A stretch of 36,397 nt of DNA, taken from Actinomycetota bacterium (GTDB lineage Bacteria; Actinomycetota; Acidimicrobiia; Acidimicrobiales; Ilumatobacteraceae). Location: contig JAPKZX010000076.1 of NCBI GenBank assembly GCA_026393575.1, positions 1 through 36,397 on the forward strand, read 5' to 3'. The notes beneath the pieces are model-generated. The model did not search any database. It was given only the letters and a program-made list of their open reading frames with translations, and was not told the origin of the DNA. The translations under genes and the position numbers were made by a program. This document shows, one piece after another, positions 1 to 7,890 of the stretch (positions within the stretch are counted from its first letter, which is position 1; every line of letters begins with the position of its first letter).

Positions 1-65
1 GATTGACTCGCACTGGTTGGTCCACAACACACCTCCACGGCCCCCATATATATGGTGACCATTTG

Positions 66-138
<73 letters not shown>

Positions 139-313
139 GGAAGGAACGAAACCCAGAGCGAAACTCGCGGAGGGAGCCGAATACATCCGTTTTTCATGAT
201 AGTTCACCGAAACCAGAAACTTTCATTCCGATAGCAAGGTCACAGGGCTACAGCCCATTTCAGACAGATTTGAGGGCTTTCGGAGCACACTTCTTGAAGC
301 TCCTCACTGGCTC

Positions 314-319
314 TATATT
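314..319 (+). promoter_or_regulatory. -10 box TATATT, leaderless-type promoter of the DUF2256 gene
   Basis: TATATT ends six bases before the ATG at 326, so transcription would start at or next to the start codon. No Shine-Dalgarno site is present. It fits the TANNNT pattern seen before many genes in this window. Confidence 0.5.
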
Positions 320-325
320 TTTCCT

Positions 326-472
326 ATGGCTCGTGTTGCGAAAACCAAGAATGGTCACAAGCCGAAAATTTGTGCAGCCTGCGGTCGACCATTTGAGTGG
401 CGCAAAAAGTGGGAGCGGGATTGGAACAACGTTCGTTGGTGCAGCGACGCTTGTCGCTCACAGGGTGTTTAG
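326..472 (+). CDS. DUF2256 small zinc-finger-like protein (48 aa)
   Basis: A 48-residue basic protein. It has two CxxC-type pairs: Cys16/Cys19 (CAAC) and Cys39/Cys43 (CSDAC). Between them is the family hallmark [13 protein letters not shown] (residues 21-33). This matches the DUF2256 family, short proteins predicted to bind zinc, whose role is unknown. Relatives are often found near photolyase/cryptochrome genes, but no such gene lies in this window. The frame ends at TAG 470-472, 33 bases before the convergent oleD stop. The start is fixed by the ATG with a TATATT box six bases upstream. Recognition comes from the conserved core, and the length is normal for the family. Confidence 0.85.
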   Translation: MARVAKTKNGHKPKICAACGRPFEWRKKWERDWNNVRWCSDACRSQGV

Positions 473-505
473 TTCGCAACTACAGGACGACCAACCCACG
501 AACCA

Positions 506-1468
506 TCAAGAATCATAAGAGTTCGCTAAGCGAGCGAAACCTTCATCGAGGCTGATGCGAGGTGCCCACTCCAATAACTTTCGAGTCTCTGAAATATCAA
601 ACCAATGCGAGATGCCTAATTGGTAGGCCGTGAACTTTGTGAGTGGTGGCTCGCTACGCGGGCGCAACTTGAACACTGCTTCGATGATTGACCCAAGAAC
701 AACGGCGGCGCGCAAACTCACCGACCGCGGTGCATACGCAACCCCGGCTGCTGTGCAAATGGATTCGACAAGACTCGCAACTGTTCGTGGCTCGCCATTG
801 CTCACCACAAGTGCTCGGCCATCAAGATTCTCTTGTATACCGATGCGTTCTGCGGCAGCAACTAATGCTTCAGCCACATTGTCTATATACGTGGAATCCA
901 CAACTGCATTGCCGTTGTTCACCAGTACAAGACGACCTTGTTGGGCACGTTCCACAATGCGCCCCACAAGTTGTGTGTCCCCTGGTCCCCACACAAGATG
1001 AGGACGCAATGCAACAGAAGGTAAACGATGGTCATTGAGCACGGCGCGTTCTGCGCCTGATTTGGTGCGCGAATAATGTCCCATCACATCGTCGATGGCT
1101 GGAGGAGAAACTGCACCCTCTACTGGAGTTGTGCTGTAAGAGACCGAAGGAGAAGAGACGTACACCACTCCCCGACACCCTGCATCGGCAGCTGCGTTCA
1201 TGATGTTTTCAGTACCCGTCACATTGATTGAGAAAAACTCTTGAAAAGATCCGATCAACCCAACTTTTGCTGCAGCATGAATCACTACATCACATCCATG
1301 AATTGCTGCGCGCACTACATCGCTGTCACGAATATCACCACGAAAGACTTTTCCAGGAAGCTCTGATTCTCCACGCTGCATGACATGCACTTCGTGACCA
1401 CGGTGCAGCAGCTCTCGCACTGTGCACGCACCAATCATTGAAGTTGCCCCAGTAACAAGAACTCGCAT
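506..1468 (-). CDS. oleD: OleD, NAD(P)H-dependent 2-alkyl-3-oxoalkanoate reductase
   Basis: Extended short-chain dehydrogenase of the 3-beta-HSD/epimerase type (320 aa from the chosen start). In the olefin pathway OleD reduces the beta-keto acid made by OleA to a 2-alkyl-3-hydroxyalkanoic acid. The N-terminal dinucleotide motif is VTGATSMIG (residues 5-13), in which the usual middle glycine is replaced. The catalytic set is Ser105/Ser106 with Tyr132-x3-Lys136 (YSRTK). An upstream start at 1495 is possible, but the ATG at 1468 forms a TGATG overlap with the oleBC stop and puts the Rossmann fold right at the N-terminus, so it is preferred. It is the last gene of the oleA-oleBC-oleD operon and is probably translationally coupled to oleBC. 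The assignment as OleD rather than another SDR rests on the neighbours. Confidence 0.88.
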   Translation of the reverse strand: MRVLVTGATSMIGACTVRELLHRGHEVHVMQRGESELPGKVFRGDIRDSDVVRAAIHGCDVVIHAAAKVGLIGSFQEFFSINVTGTENIMNAAADAGCRGVVYVSSPSVSYSTTPVEGAVSPPAIDDVMGHYSRTKSGAERAVLNDHRLPSVALRPHLVWGPGDTQLVGRIVERAQQGRLVLVNNGNAVVDSTYIDNVAEALVAAAERIGIQENLDGRALVVSNGEPRTVASLVESICTAAGVAYAPRSVSLRAAVVLGSIIEAVFKLRPRSEPPLTKFTAYQLGISHWFDISETRKLLEWAPRISLDEGFARLANSYDS

Positions 1469-3885
1469 CACTTGCTCAATTGGGTAGTTGCCCACGCACT
1501 CAATGCAGTGCGATCAATCTTGGAATTATGGCGTCGATCCACTGGGAGAGTTTTCTTGTACAGAACCGATGCAACTTGTAGTGCAACACCACGCACTGCA
1601 TGCCGCGTCGCAATATCTGCCACGCCAGTCGTACTGCCGTCACACAACACGACAACAAGAGCATCGTGTCCATTAGTTTTCACGCCCACTGCTGCTGCGG
1701 TGACGCCAGGCAAGATCTCCTCGACTGATTGCTCAATAGGCACTGGAGTCACTTGTGTTCCGGCAATATCAAGCACGTGCGCAATGCGACCTTCCACGAA
1801 CAAGCCATCTTGCACATGTCCCACATCTCCGGTGCGATGCCATTCATGCCCTGCATATTGCACACGCGCATCTCTATTGCGTGCCCAATGCTGGTCATAA
1901 CCCACCGACAACCATGGGCCAGTCACAAAAATCTCGCCTGTTGTACCCGTGGCAACCGGCTCTAAATCATCAGTAGCAACACATCCGAATGGGAACACCA
2001 CTACATCAACACCAGGCAATGGACGCCCGACTGGAACTCCGCGACTTCTTGTTGAAGATTCACGAATTCCATCAGTGATGATCAACATTTCTGTCATTCC
2101 ATAGGGACTGAAAAGTTCCGCATCAGGAAATGATCGTGCAACGTCACGCAATAACACATCGCTCACTGGTGCACCCGCCGACATCACACAACGCACATTG
2201 GAAAACCGTGCACCATCTTTAATGACATTTCGCAACGGTGCTGGAGCTGCAAACAGAATTGTTCCGTTTACTCCATCGAGGGCTTCTCGTAAATTCTCTG
2301 TGGATAGTTTTCCCGGAGCAATCACATTGATCTTCGGTAGCCCTACTGCTACTCCCCATGCAGGCCCGTACAAAGCAAAAGGAATGTAGGCAGCCGCAAT
2401 ACCGTCGTCATCCGTAATGGAAAACTGTTGTTGAATTGCTGCAGCTAAAGAGCGAAGTTGACCATGCGTGTACACCACACCTTTTGCTGGCCCAGTGGCA
2501 CCAGAGGTATACAACACAGCAGCTGTTTCGGAATCAGCAATGCTGTTCCATTCAGAGATGGTGTGCCGTCCTGGTTGTGTCATCGCAGTGAGATCAAGTC
2601 TTTTTGCGCGATGCGCTAGATGAAGTGCTCGTGCTGCGATACGAGTAGCCCGAATAGTCACCACAAATGCAGGTCGGCTCTCACGTAGCGCACGGCGCAT
2701 GTTGGCAATACCTAAACCTGGGTCTGCAACAACGGGAACAACCCCCTCGGCCCAACATGCATACACAAAGGCAATCGTTCTGGCTGTAAACGGAGCAAAG
2801 ATCGCCACACGTTCACCAACACCTACACCGCCGTCCACAAGATGTCCACGGCAATGCAGAATGAGTGCCTCTAGTTCGCGCCATGTCGTCGTGATTTTTT
2901 CTTTGGCATCAAAAACTGCAACTGCATCGGGAGTTGCTTTGGCACGTCGCCGCACCGCATCATTCAGATCTGCGCTACCACTGGGCTGACCACCAGTTGT
3001 TGGCGCACCTGATGCCAATAACCATTCACGCACCAATCGTGGCGCATCAAGGTGTTCCGGCGAGAGATGACCCGTATCTAACGTGATGGTCTGGGCGTGT
3101 GGAAAAGTGCGTTGCACATCCGCCAGTACCCCAGTGTGAAAGACAAAATCGCGCACTCCCCACATCAATAATGTGGGAACTACGAGCGTTCTGGCGCGCG
3201 CTGCTAATTCCCGCAGCACAGGTGCGGTGACATGGTTTTCAGAAGTCGGAATATCTGCAACAAACTGCCCGATAGCCCGACGACGACGTGAAGATTTATA
3301 CGGCGCGGAATACGCCTTGCGAATACTGCGCGAGATTCCACCAGTTGTGACCACAGCGCCTGTAATGAATGCTTTAGTCCAAGTACAAATTGCATTGCGC
3401 AAAATCGGAGTGTTCGAGACTTGAATGAGTCCGGGGATTCCCGATGTAGGAATCTGAGTACCTGTGTTAAACAACACGAGTTTTTCCACGCGCTCTGCAT
3501 GCTGTGTCGCCCAACCAATAGAAATAGGCCCACCCCAGTCGTGTGCCATCAATATAACGGGCCCGTCCACCTTGGCTTCTGCCAGCAATGCGTCTAGATC
3601 TTTGATGCGAGTGGCGAGTGTGCGCGTTTTTCCAGACCGACTCGAAAAACCCATACCCAGTTGATCGATAGCAATGACGCGCCACTGTGTACTGAGTTCG
3701 CGGACAAAATTACGCCACATGAATGACCAGGTGGGATTGCCATGAACGCACACAATCGTTCCACGTGGTTCCAATGGTCCCGCCTCGAGAACTGAGAAAC
3801 TCTCAGCAATGCCATCTCGATCAACGTTGTAGGTGCGCACCCACGAAGAGTCAATTTCGGGTAGTTGCGAAACGTCTGTCACCAT
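1468..3885 (-). CDS. oleBC: OleBC fusion: beta-lactone decarboxylase (OleB) + beta-lactone synthetase (OleC)
   Basis: An 805-residue two-domain enzyme. Residues ~1-290 form an alpha/beta hydrolase of the haloalkane-dehalogenase type, with HGNPTW (48-53), nucleophile Asp116 in AHDWGG and a probable catalytic His273. This is OleB, which decarboxylates the beta-lactone to a cis-olefin. A short linker leads to an AMP-forming ligase (~305-805) with P-loop YTSGATGPAKG (459-469), a GMTE motif and the C-terminal catalytic-type Lys789 (NSKID). This is OleC, which cyclises the beta-hydroxy acid to the beta-lactone using ATP. Many bacteria carry oleB and oleC separately; the fused form is known from actinobacteria such as Micrococcus luteus. 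The start ATG overlaps the oleA stop by seven bases (ATGGTGA), indicating coupling. Confidence 0.92.
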   Translation of the reverse strand: MVTDVSQLPEIDSSWVRTYNVDRDGIAESFSVLEAGPLEPRGTIVCVHGNPTWSFMWRNFVRELSTQWRVIAIDQLGMGFSSRSGKTRTLATRIKDLDALLAEAKVDGPVILMAHDWGGPISIGWATQHAERVEKLVLFNTGTQIPTSGIPGLIQVSNTPILRNAICTWTKAFITGAVVTTGGISRSIRKAYSAPYKSSRRRRAIGQFVADIPTSENHVTAPVLRELAARARTLVVPTLLMWGVRDFVFHTGVLADVQRTFPHAQTITLDTGHLSPEHLDAPRLVREWLLASGAPTTGGQPSGSADLNDAVRRRAKATPDAVAVFDAKEKITTTWRELEALILHCRGHLVDGGVGVGERVAIFAPFTARTIAFVYACWAEGVVPVVADPGLGIANMRRALRESRPAFVVTIRATRIAARALHLAHRAKRLDLTAMTQPGRHTISEWNSIADSETAAVLYTSGATGPAKGVVYTHGQLRSLAAAIQQQFSITDDDGIAAAYIPFALYGPAWGVAVGLPKINVIAPGKLSTENLREALDGVNGTILFAAPAPLRNVIKDGARFSNVRCVMSAGAPVSDVLLRDVARSFPDAELFSPYGMTEMLIITDGIRESSTRSRGVPVGRPLPGVDVVVFPFGCVATDDLEPVATGTTGEIFVTGPWLSVGYDQHWARNRDARVQYAGHEWHRTGDVGHVQDGLFVEGRIAHVLDIAGTQVTPVPIEQSVEEILPGVTAAAVGVKTNGHDALVVVLCDGSTTGVADIATRHAVRGVALQVASVLYKKTLPVDRRHNSKIDRTALSAWATTQLSK

Positions 3886-4895
3886 TGCAATTCAACAAAG
3901 CTGACATTCAAACCTGAGCCAATTCCCATGCACAAAATATTGTCGCCTGCAGCAAAGAGATGTTGATTGTGCGCCATGGTGAGTGGAATTGCAGCAGGCC
4001 CCACATTTCCTAATGATGGATACGAGACGGGAACTTTTTCTGGATCAATTCCAAGACGTGCACACACACTTTCGGTGTGCACTTTGCTTACTTGATGCAA
4101 GATATACCAATCAATATTCTTCAACCATTTTTCGTGTTGTTCAGCTTCAGTGAAGCAATCATGTGCAAGAGCAATTCCGTTTGCCAAAAGACCTGCAGTA
4201 TCGGTTGTCATTTTGTCAAGCGAACCAATGCACAGTTCATGATGTTCTGTTGCGGCTCGGGACACTCCACCCACAATGCGGTGCCCACCTAAATCTGCTG
4301 GTCCCAACACTGCAGCCACAGCGCCTGAGCCCAGTGTGAGAGACGCAAATTCAGCAAAGATGTCCTCGGCGGTGGTGCCAGGCATTTGAAGGCGACGAAT
4401 TGTCTCTTCTTGTGTGTAGCGACTTCCCTCTCCATCAACAATGAGGACATAGCGCACTTGACCAGAATCAATAAGTTGCGACGCAAGCCAAATGGCATTG
4501 ATGAAACCTAAACATGCATTTGCAAGATCAAAGTTCATTGCAGATGACGGCAATCCCAATTGATGATGCACTGAAGATGCCATGGATGGTTCAAGGTGGT
4601 GTTTGCAGACCGAAGTGCTGATGAGGACGTCGATATCTGACGCACTCACCCCAGAATTCTTCAGAGCAACACGTCCAGCTTCTGCCGCTACTTGGTCGAA
4701 TGTGGTGCCCTCGGGCCACCAACGACGACTGTGAATCCCAGCGACTTTTTCCAACAGCCCCGGCCGAACTCCACACGAGGCATAGGTCGCGGCTAACTGC
4801 TCGTCGATCCAGGCAGATGTGACCTCTTGGGGAGCATCTACTGCTCCTAGTGCCACTAGCGCTGTGTTGCGTGCTGTAAACACCGCGTTCGTCAT
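3879..4895 (-). CDS. oleA: OleA, acyl-CoA head-to-head condensing thiolase
   Basis: A 338-residue thiolase-fold enzyme of the ketoacyl synthase III type. OleA joins two fatty acyl-CoAs in a non-decarboxylative Claisen condensation to a 2-alkyl-3-ketoacid. The catalytic triad is visible: Cys128 (NACLGF), His267 (LHQVS) and Asn297 (GNVGPAAIP). Glu102 in HLEPSMAS matches the glutamate that acts as base in characterised OleA and separates it from FabH. The start ATG at 4893-4895 has a GGAG Shine-Dalgarno site five bases upstream. It is the first gene of the ole operon. If OleBC/D do not keep pace, OleA products decarboxylate spontaneously to long-chain ketones. Confidence 0.93.
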   Translation of the reverse strand: MTNAVFTARNTALVALGAVDAPQEVTSAWIDEQLAATYASCGVRPGLLEKVAGIHSRRWWPEGTTFDQVAAEAGRVALKNSGVSASDIDVLISTSVCKHHLEPSMASSVHHQLGLPSSAMNFDLANACLGFINAIWLASQLIDSGQVRYVLIVDGEGSRYTQEETIRRLQMPGTTAEDIFAEFASLTLGSGAVAAVLGPADLGGHRIVGGVSRAATEHHELCIGSLDKMTTDTAGLLANGIALAHDCFTEAEQHEKWLKNIDWYILHQVSKVHTESVCARLGIDPEKVPVSYPSLGNVGPAAIPLTMAHNQHLFAAGDNILCMGIGSGLNVSFVELQW

Positions 4896-4912
4896 GACAA
4901 CTCCATTTCTCT

Positions 4913-4933
4913 AGCGTAATGAGCGACTGCTCA
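4913..4933 (-). promoter_or_regulatory. Probable oleA promoter (-10 TACGCT) with overlapping palindromic operator
   Basis: On the minus strand TACGCT (4913-4918) lies just upstream of the GGAG site of oleA, leaving a very short leader. Directly upstream is the inverted repeat TGAGC-gact-GCTCA (4920-4933), in the spacer where a repressor would block RNA polymerase. No convincing -35 box was found. The promoter and operator roles are inference; the repeat itself is plain in the sequence. Confidence 0.4.
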
Positions 4934-5150
4934 GATAGGAGAAGCGTCACACTTCCCCTCATGGGCACTCTTTCGGGCTGTGGAACGGTTTTCGGAGTGA
5001 AACTGGCCCCAAAACGCCAAAATCCACCAAATTCCGGGTGATGTAGCGGTGTTGTGACTTCGGTAGGGCGATGCTAATCCCCCCAAATTGTGAATTATTT
5101 TGAGATGACCAGCCAGTCGGCCGGGCATCAAAGTTCACAGGAGTGAAAAC

Positions 5151-5698
5151 ATGAAAAAACAATTGTTGCTATAGCTGCAGCTTCAGTTCTGTTGCTATCC
5201 GCATGTGGAGCAGACGATTCATCTTCAAATACCACCGTCGCTGCAGCTGATGAAACAGAAATGACTACTGAAGTAGGCACCATCGTTGAAGTCGCTCAAG
5301 GCAATGAAGACTTCTCCACTCTTGTTGCTGCAATAACAGCTGCGGGCCTAGGCGAGGCACTTTCTGGAGCCGGACCGTTCACAGTTTTCGCACCAACAAA
5401 CGCTGCATTCGAAGCATTGCCTGCAGGACTCCTCGACAAGCTTCTCCTTCCAGAGAACAAGGACGTTCTCACAAAGATCCTCACCTACCACGTTGTGTCA
5501 GCCAAAGTTATGGCCGCTGACGTTGCCGCAGGTGATGTCGCCACTCTTGAAGGATCCACTTTCGCAATAACAACAGATGGTGGCGTCAAAGTAAATACCT
5601 CAAATGTGACTGCGACCGATGTGGAAGCTTCCAACGGTGTCATTCACATCATCGATGCAGTTCTCGTGCCTGCATCAGTTGATGTTGCATCACTGTAA
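5151..5698 (+). pseudogene. Fasciclin-domain lipoprotein, frameshifted in its signal peptide
   Basis: The mature part is a secreted fasciclin (FAS1) lipoprotein. FAS1 domains mediate adhesion or matrix contacts. The H1-type motif TVFAPTNAAF and the H2-type motif NGVIHIIDAVLVP are both intact. An AGGAG site (5139-5143) sits seven bases before ATG 5151, but that frame stops after seven codons at TAG 5172-5174. The lipobox LLSAC lies in the -1 frame. Adding one A to the six-A run at 5154-5159 gives MKKTIVAIAAASVLLLSAC, a textbook lipoprotein signal with Cys19, and a 182-residue protein. So the run is one base short. Either the sequence has an error or the gene is off. Without repair, only a TTG near 5192 could start the frame, with almost no signal peptide. 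Terminator at 5712. Confidence 0.85.
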
Positions 5699-5711
5699 GT
5701 AATAACGAATG

Positions 5712-5752
5712 AATAGAGCCGGTGAGAGAGTTCTCTTGCCGGCTCTATTTTT
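5712..5752 (+). terminator. Rho-independent terminator after the fasciclin gene
   Basis: AATAGAGCCGG (5712-5722) pairs perfectly with CCGGCTCTATT (5739-5749) and runs into TTTTTG. The loop itself contains further self-complementary bases (AGAGA/TCTCT). It lies 14 bases after the TAA of the fasciclin gene. This is the clearest intrinsic terminator in the window. Confidence 0.9.
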
Positions 5753-5767
5753 GTCTGTAGCCAAAAG

Positions 5768-5773
5768 TACGCT
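5768..5773 (+). promoter_or_regulatory. -10 box TACGCT, leaderless-type promoter of the 5782 gene
   Basis: TACGCT ends eight bases before ATG 5782 and directly follows the terminator, so the downstream gene needs its own promoter. A TTGTCT at 5751-5756 could serve as a loose -35 element. There is no Shine-Dalgarno site. Confidence 0.4.
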
Positions 5774-5781
5774 TCGTATTC

Positions 5782-6153
5782 ATGTCATCTAACATCACGG
5801 AACTCATCGGGGTCTACGATGCCGATGCCTCATTATTGGGTGAGGTGTCTTACTGGGTGGGTGCCCGACTTGGAATCACTCATTGCTCGCTCTGCGAACT
5901 CACGCACGGCCTCTTCACTAAGAAGTCTGAATGGAACCAGTGTGCAAATTCGTTGAGTGTTCCCTTTCGTCTGTTTCATCGAGACGATGCTCCGAACGAC
6001 ATCAAGCTTGCACTTGCCGGGAACTTTCCTGCTGTCTTGCAGCGCACGAACGAAGGCGTGACAACCATCTTGACCAAAGACGAACTCGAGCGCTTCGAGG
6101 GACGCACTTCAGACTTTGCCCAGTGGATTACGGAATTCCTCAGCCACACATAA
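5782..6153 (+). CDS. Conserved hypothetical protein with CxxC motif (123 aa)
   Basis: I recognise the general pattern of a conserved family without an assigned function. An N-terminal segment ELIGVYDADASLLGEVSYWVGARLG (residues ~7-31) is followed by THCSLCELTHG, which carries Cys36 and Cys39 flanked by histidines and suggests a metal or redox site. A later segment contains alternating strands and ends in a helix with EFLSH. There is no signal peptide and no membrane segment, so it is probably cytosolic. The TAA stop is followed at once by the next small gene, and the two probably form a unit. The start ATG lacks a Shine-Dalgarno site but has a TACGCT box eight bases upstream. Confidence 0.7.
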   Translation: MSSNITELIGVYDADASLLGEVSYWVGARLGITHCSLCELTHGLFTKKSEWNQCANSLSVPFRLFHRDDAPNDIKLALAGNFPAVLQRTNEGVTTILTKDELERFEGRTSDFAQWITEFLSHT

Positions 6154-6162
6154 GTGTTTACA

Positions 6163-6447
6163 ATGAGCATCAGCGAAGCAGAACGGTTCGACATGCAGGT
6201 CGGCCTGCGATCACACCTAGGAGACCACGTGGCCAACATACTCATGGAACATCTGCCACCCTCAGGCTGGTCAGACGTTGCCCGCAAACAAGATTTTGAG
6301 CCCATCAGTTACCGCATCGGCAACATTGAGAAAGATCTCACGCGAATCAACAGCACCCTAAAAGTGATTATCGGTGGAGTGCTCACAGTCTCCGCAGCAA
6401 TCATCGTGCTTCTGATTCAACTGAACCAGAACATCTCATCGCTATAA
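6163..6447 (+). CDS. Small tail-anchored membrane protein (94 aa)
   Basis: The N-terminal part is MSISEAERFDMQVGLRSHLG with a following LMEHLPPSGWSDVA block, a pattern I recall from small actinobacterial proteins. It is followed by a short heptad-like region (SYRIGNIEKDLTRINSTLK, ~50-68) and one hydrophobic helix (~69-87) at the C-terminus. The layout resembles the coiled-coil plus C-terminal anchor of DUF1640/CCDC90-type proteins, but I cannot confirm family membership. Function is unknown. A GTG directly after the upstream TAA (6154) would add three residues; the ATG at 6163 is preferred because it starts the conserved N-terminus. It converges with the TetR gene. Confidence 0.65.
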   Translation: MSISEAERFDMQVGLRSHLGDHVANILMEHLPPSGWSDVARKQDFEPISYRIGNIEKDLTRINSTLKVIIGGVLTVSAAIIVLLIQLNQNISSL

Positions 6448-6527
6448 GTCATGGTGTGCTGCTTTCGTGGTGACAGCAGATTACAGGCTTATGCACATTG
6501 GGGCTCTGAGTAGGTACTACGCAAATC

Positions 6528-7121
6528 TCAGGCAAGTAGATGTCGCACTACTTCGTATGAGACCGCGTCCCATTTCTCAAGGTCAACAACGCCAGGATTC
6601 ATTTCTGCAACAACGCGACCATTAATTTGGCCGTGTAACCAATATGCCGTCGCCATTGGATCGAGATCTGTACGCACCCACCCCTTTTGCTGCGCAGTTG
6701 CCAAAGCATCAGCAATGCTCGTGAGGAATTTTTTATTTACTGCATTGATTTTTTCGCGCAGTTCAGGATTCGTTTGCGCTGCCCCCAAGACACTGATTCG
6801 GATGGATCGAGTTTCAATTCGGTCGGGCTTATAACTCCACGACATTGACTTCAACACCGCACGTAGATAATCCTCTTTCGTATCGACAAGCATCATGATG
6901 TTGTCCACCGGCACTTCGAGTTTGAGACAGCGCCAATACCACTCGCTATATGCCTCGGTAATTAACTCACTTCGATTCTTGAAGTGATGATAAATGGATG
7001 GTTCAGAAATTTCTAAGGCTTCTGCGACTAATGCCAGACGAACAGATGAATCTCCACCTGTGGCAAGGAGGTCAATCGTGGCGTCAAGAATGCGCATACG
7101 AGTGTCGAGAGCAACTGCCAT
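6528..7121 (-). CDS. TetR/AcrR-family transcriptional regulator
   Basis: A 197-residue one-component regulator. The N-terminal helix-turn-helix (~residues 9-55) reads RILDATIDLLA ... VAEALEISEPSIYHHFKNRSELI, the classic TetR recognition-helix pattern. The C-terminal helical domain would bind an unknown ligand. A nitroreductase gene lies directly upstream on the same strand, so the regulator may control that gene and itself. An own TAGTAT box lies seven bases before the ATG. Possible targets include the palindrome at 7925-7942 and the one at 4920-4933, but no link is shown by sequence alone. Confidence 0.9.
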   Translation of the reverse strand: MAVALDTRMRILDATIDLLATGGDSSVRLALVAEALEISEPSIYHHFKNRSELITEAYSEWYWRCLKLEVPVDNIMMLVDTKEDYLRAVLKSMSWSYKPDRIETRSIRISVLGAAQTNPELREKINAVNKKFLTSIADALATAQQKGWVRTDLDPMATAYWLHGQINGRVVAEMNPGVVDLEKWDAVSYEVVRHLLA

Positions 7122-7128
7122 AAATCAC

Positions 7129-7134
7129 ATACTA
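7129..7134 (-). promoter_or_regulatory. -10 box TAGTAT, leaderless-type promoter of the TetR gene
   Basis: On the minus strand TAGTAT ends seven bases before the ATG at 7121 and no Shine-Dalgarno site is present. It lets the regulator be made independently of the nitroreductase gene. Confidence 0.45.
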
Positions 7135-7167
7135 GGCAAGGTTGTATGGCGCTTGGCAGACGAGGCG

Positions 7168-7863
7168 CTAGTCGAAACCAACAAAAGAAGCCGCTGCATC
7201 GTTTGGCGAACGGCGGGAGCGAACGTCATTGGCTACAAAAGATTCATCCGGGAACCCCATAGCTACACAGGTCATGATGACTTGGTCTTCGGGGATATTC
7301 GCGTGTTCACGTACGACCTGTGACTGCATGATGCCCTGACCGTTGATAACGGAACCAAGACCTTTTGAGCATGCAGCAAGCACCAGACCATATGTTGCAG
7401 CACCGCAATCGAAATGAGCGATGGTGTCATGTTCAAGTGCCTTGTCAACTGTGATCACAATGGATACAGGTGCGTCGAACTGGCGAAAGCCGCGCATCAC
7501 CCAATCTTGACGGCGAGCCTTGTCGTCGCGTTCGATTCCCATTGCTTCAAACAACTGAACTGCAATTTCTACTTGACGATCTCGGTGTGGCCCTTCGTAC
7601 CCGTGATTCAATTTGATCTCTCGGTCAACACTTGATCCAGACATCATGCGCTCGGTATTGCCTTTGCGAATCATTTCAAGTGGCTCACCAGTTACTACGT
7701 GGAAATGCCACGGCTGAGTGTTCATGGACGACGGCGCGCGCTTTGCAATCTCAATGACTTCCTCAATGAGTTCACGAGGAACTGGAATGGGCTTATACCC
7801 GCGAATACTGCGGCGTTCATTAACGACTGTCTTGAAATCTGTATGCACATCTGGCGTTGCCAT
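7168..7863 (-). CDS. Nitroreductase-family FMN oxidoreductase
   Basis: A 231-residue flavoprotein of the nitroreductase superfamily, which reduces nitro groups, quinones or enones with NAD(P)H. The FMN-phosphate region RRSIRGYKPIPV and the APSSMNTQPWHFHVV motif are near the N-terminus. The second conserved region, GAATYGLVLAACSKGLGSVI, is in the C-terminal half, followed by VAMGFPDE. The frame extends upstream to 7902, but the ATG at 7863 has a perfect AAGGAGG Shine-Dalgarno site (7869-7875) at five bases and is chosen. A likely promoter lies at 7891-7919. The physiological substrate is unknown. Confidence 0.88.
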   Translation of the reverse strand: MATPDVHTDFKTVVNERRSIRGYKPIPVPRELIEEVIEIAKRAPSSMNTQPWHFHVVTGEPLEMIRKGNTERMMSGSSVDREIKLNHGYEGPHRDRQVEIAVQLFEAMGIERDDKARRQDWVMRGFRQFDAPVSIVITVDKALEHDTIAHFDCGAATYGLVLAACSKGLGSVINGQGIMQSQVVREHANIPEDQVIMTCVAMGFPDESFVANDVRSRRSPNDAAASFVGFD

Positions 7864-7890
7864 GTGGGCCTCCTTGGTCGGTGAGAAAAC

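Noticed and set aside
270-518. An 82-codon plus-strand open frame across the DUF2256 gene
   Set aside because: It overlaps the DUF2256 frame, which has a recognisable conserved core, and its own translation shows no family pattern.
5154-5160. A AAA AAC slippery heptamer as programmed -1 frameshift in the fasciclin gene
   Set aside because: The heptamer is present as a string but out of register with the ATG 5151 reading frame. No downstream pseudoknot was seen. Indel or transcript slippage is more likely.
4931-5162. Short minus-strand frames in the oleA-fasciclin gap
   Set aside because: They overlap each other, lack ribosome sites and show no conserved pattern. The gap is better explained as two divergent promoter regions.
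6448-6527. Possible terminator between the convergent 6163 and TetR genes (TGCTG...CAGCA)
   Set aside because: Only a five-base stem and no T tract on either strand.
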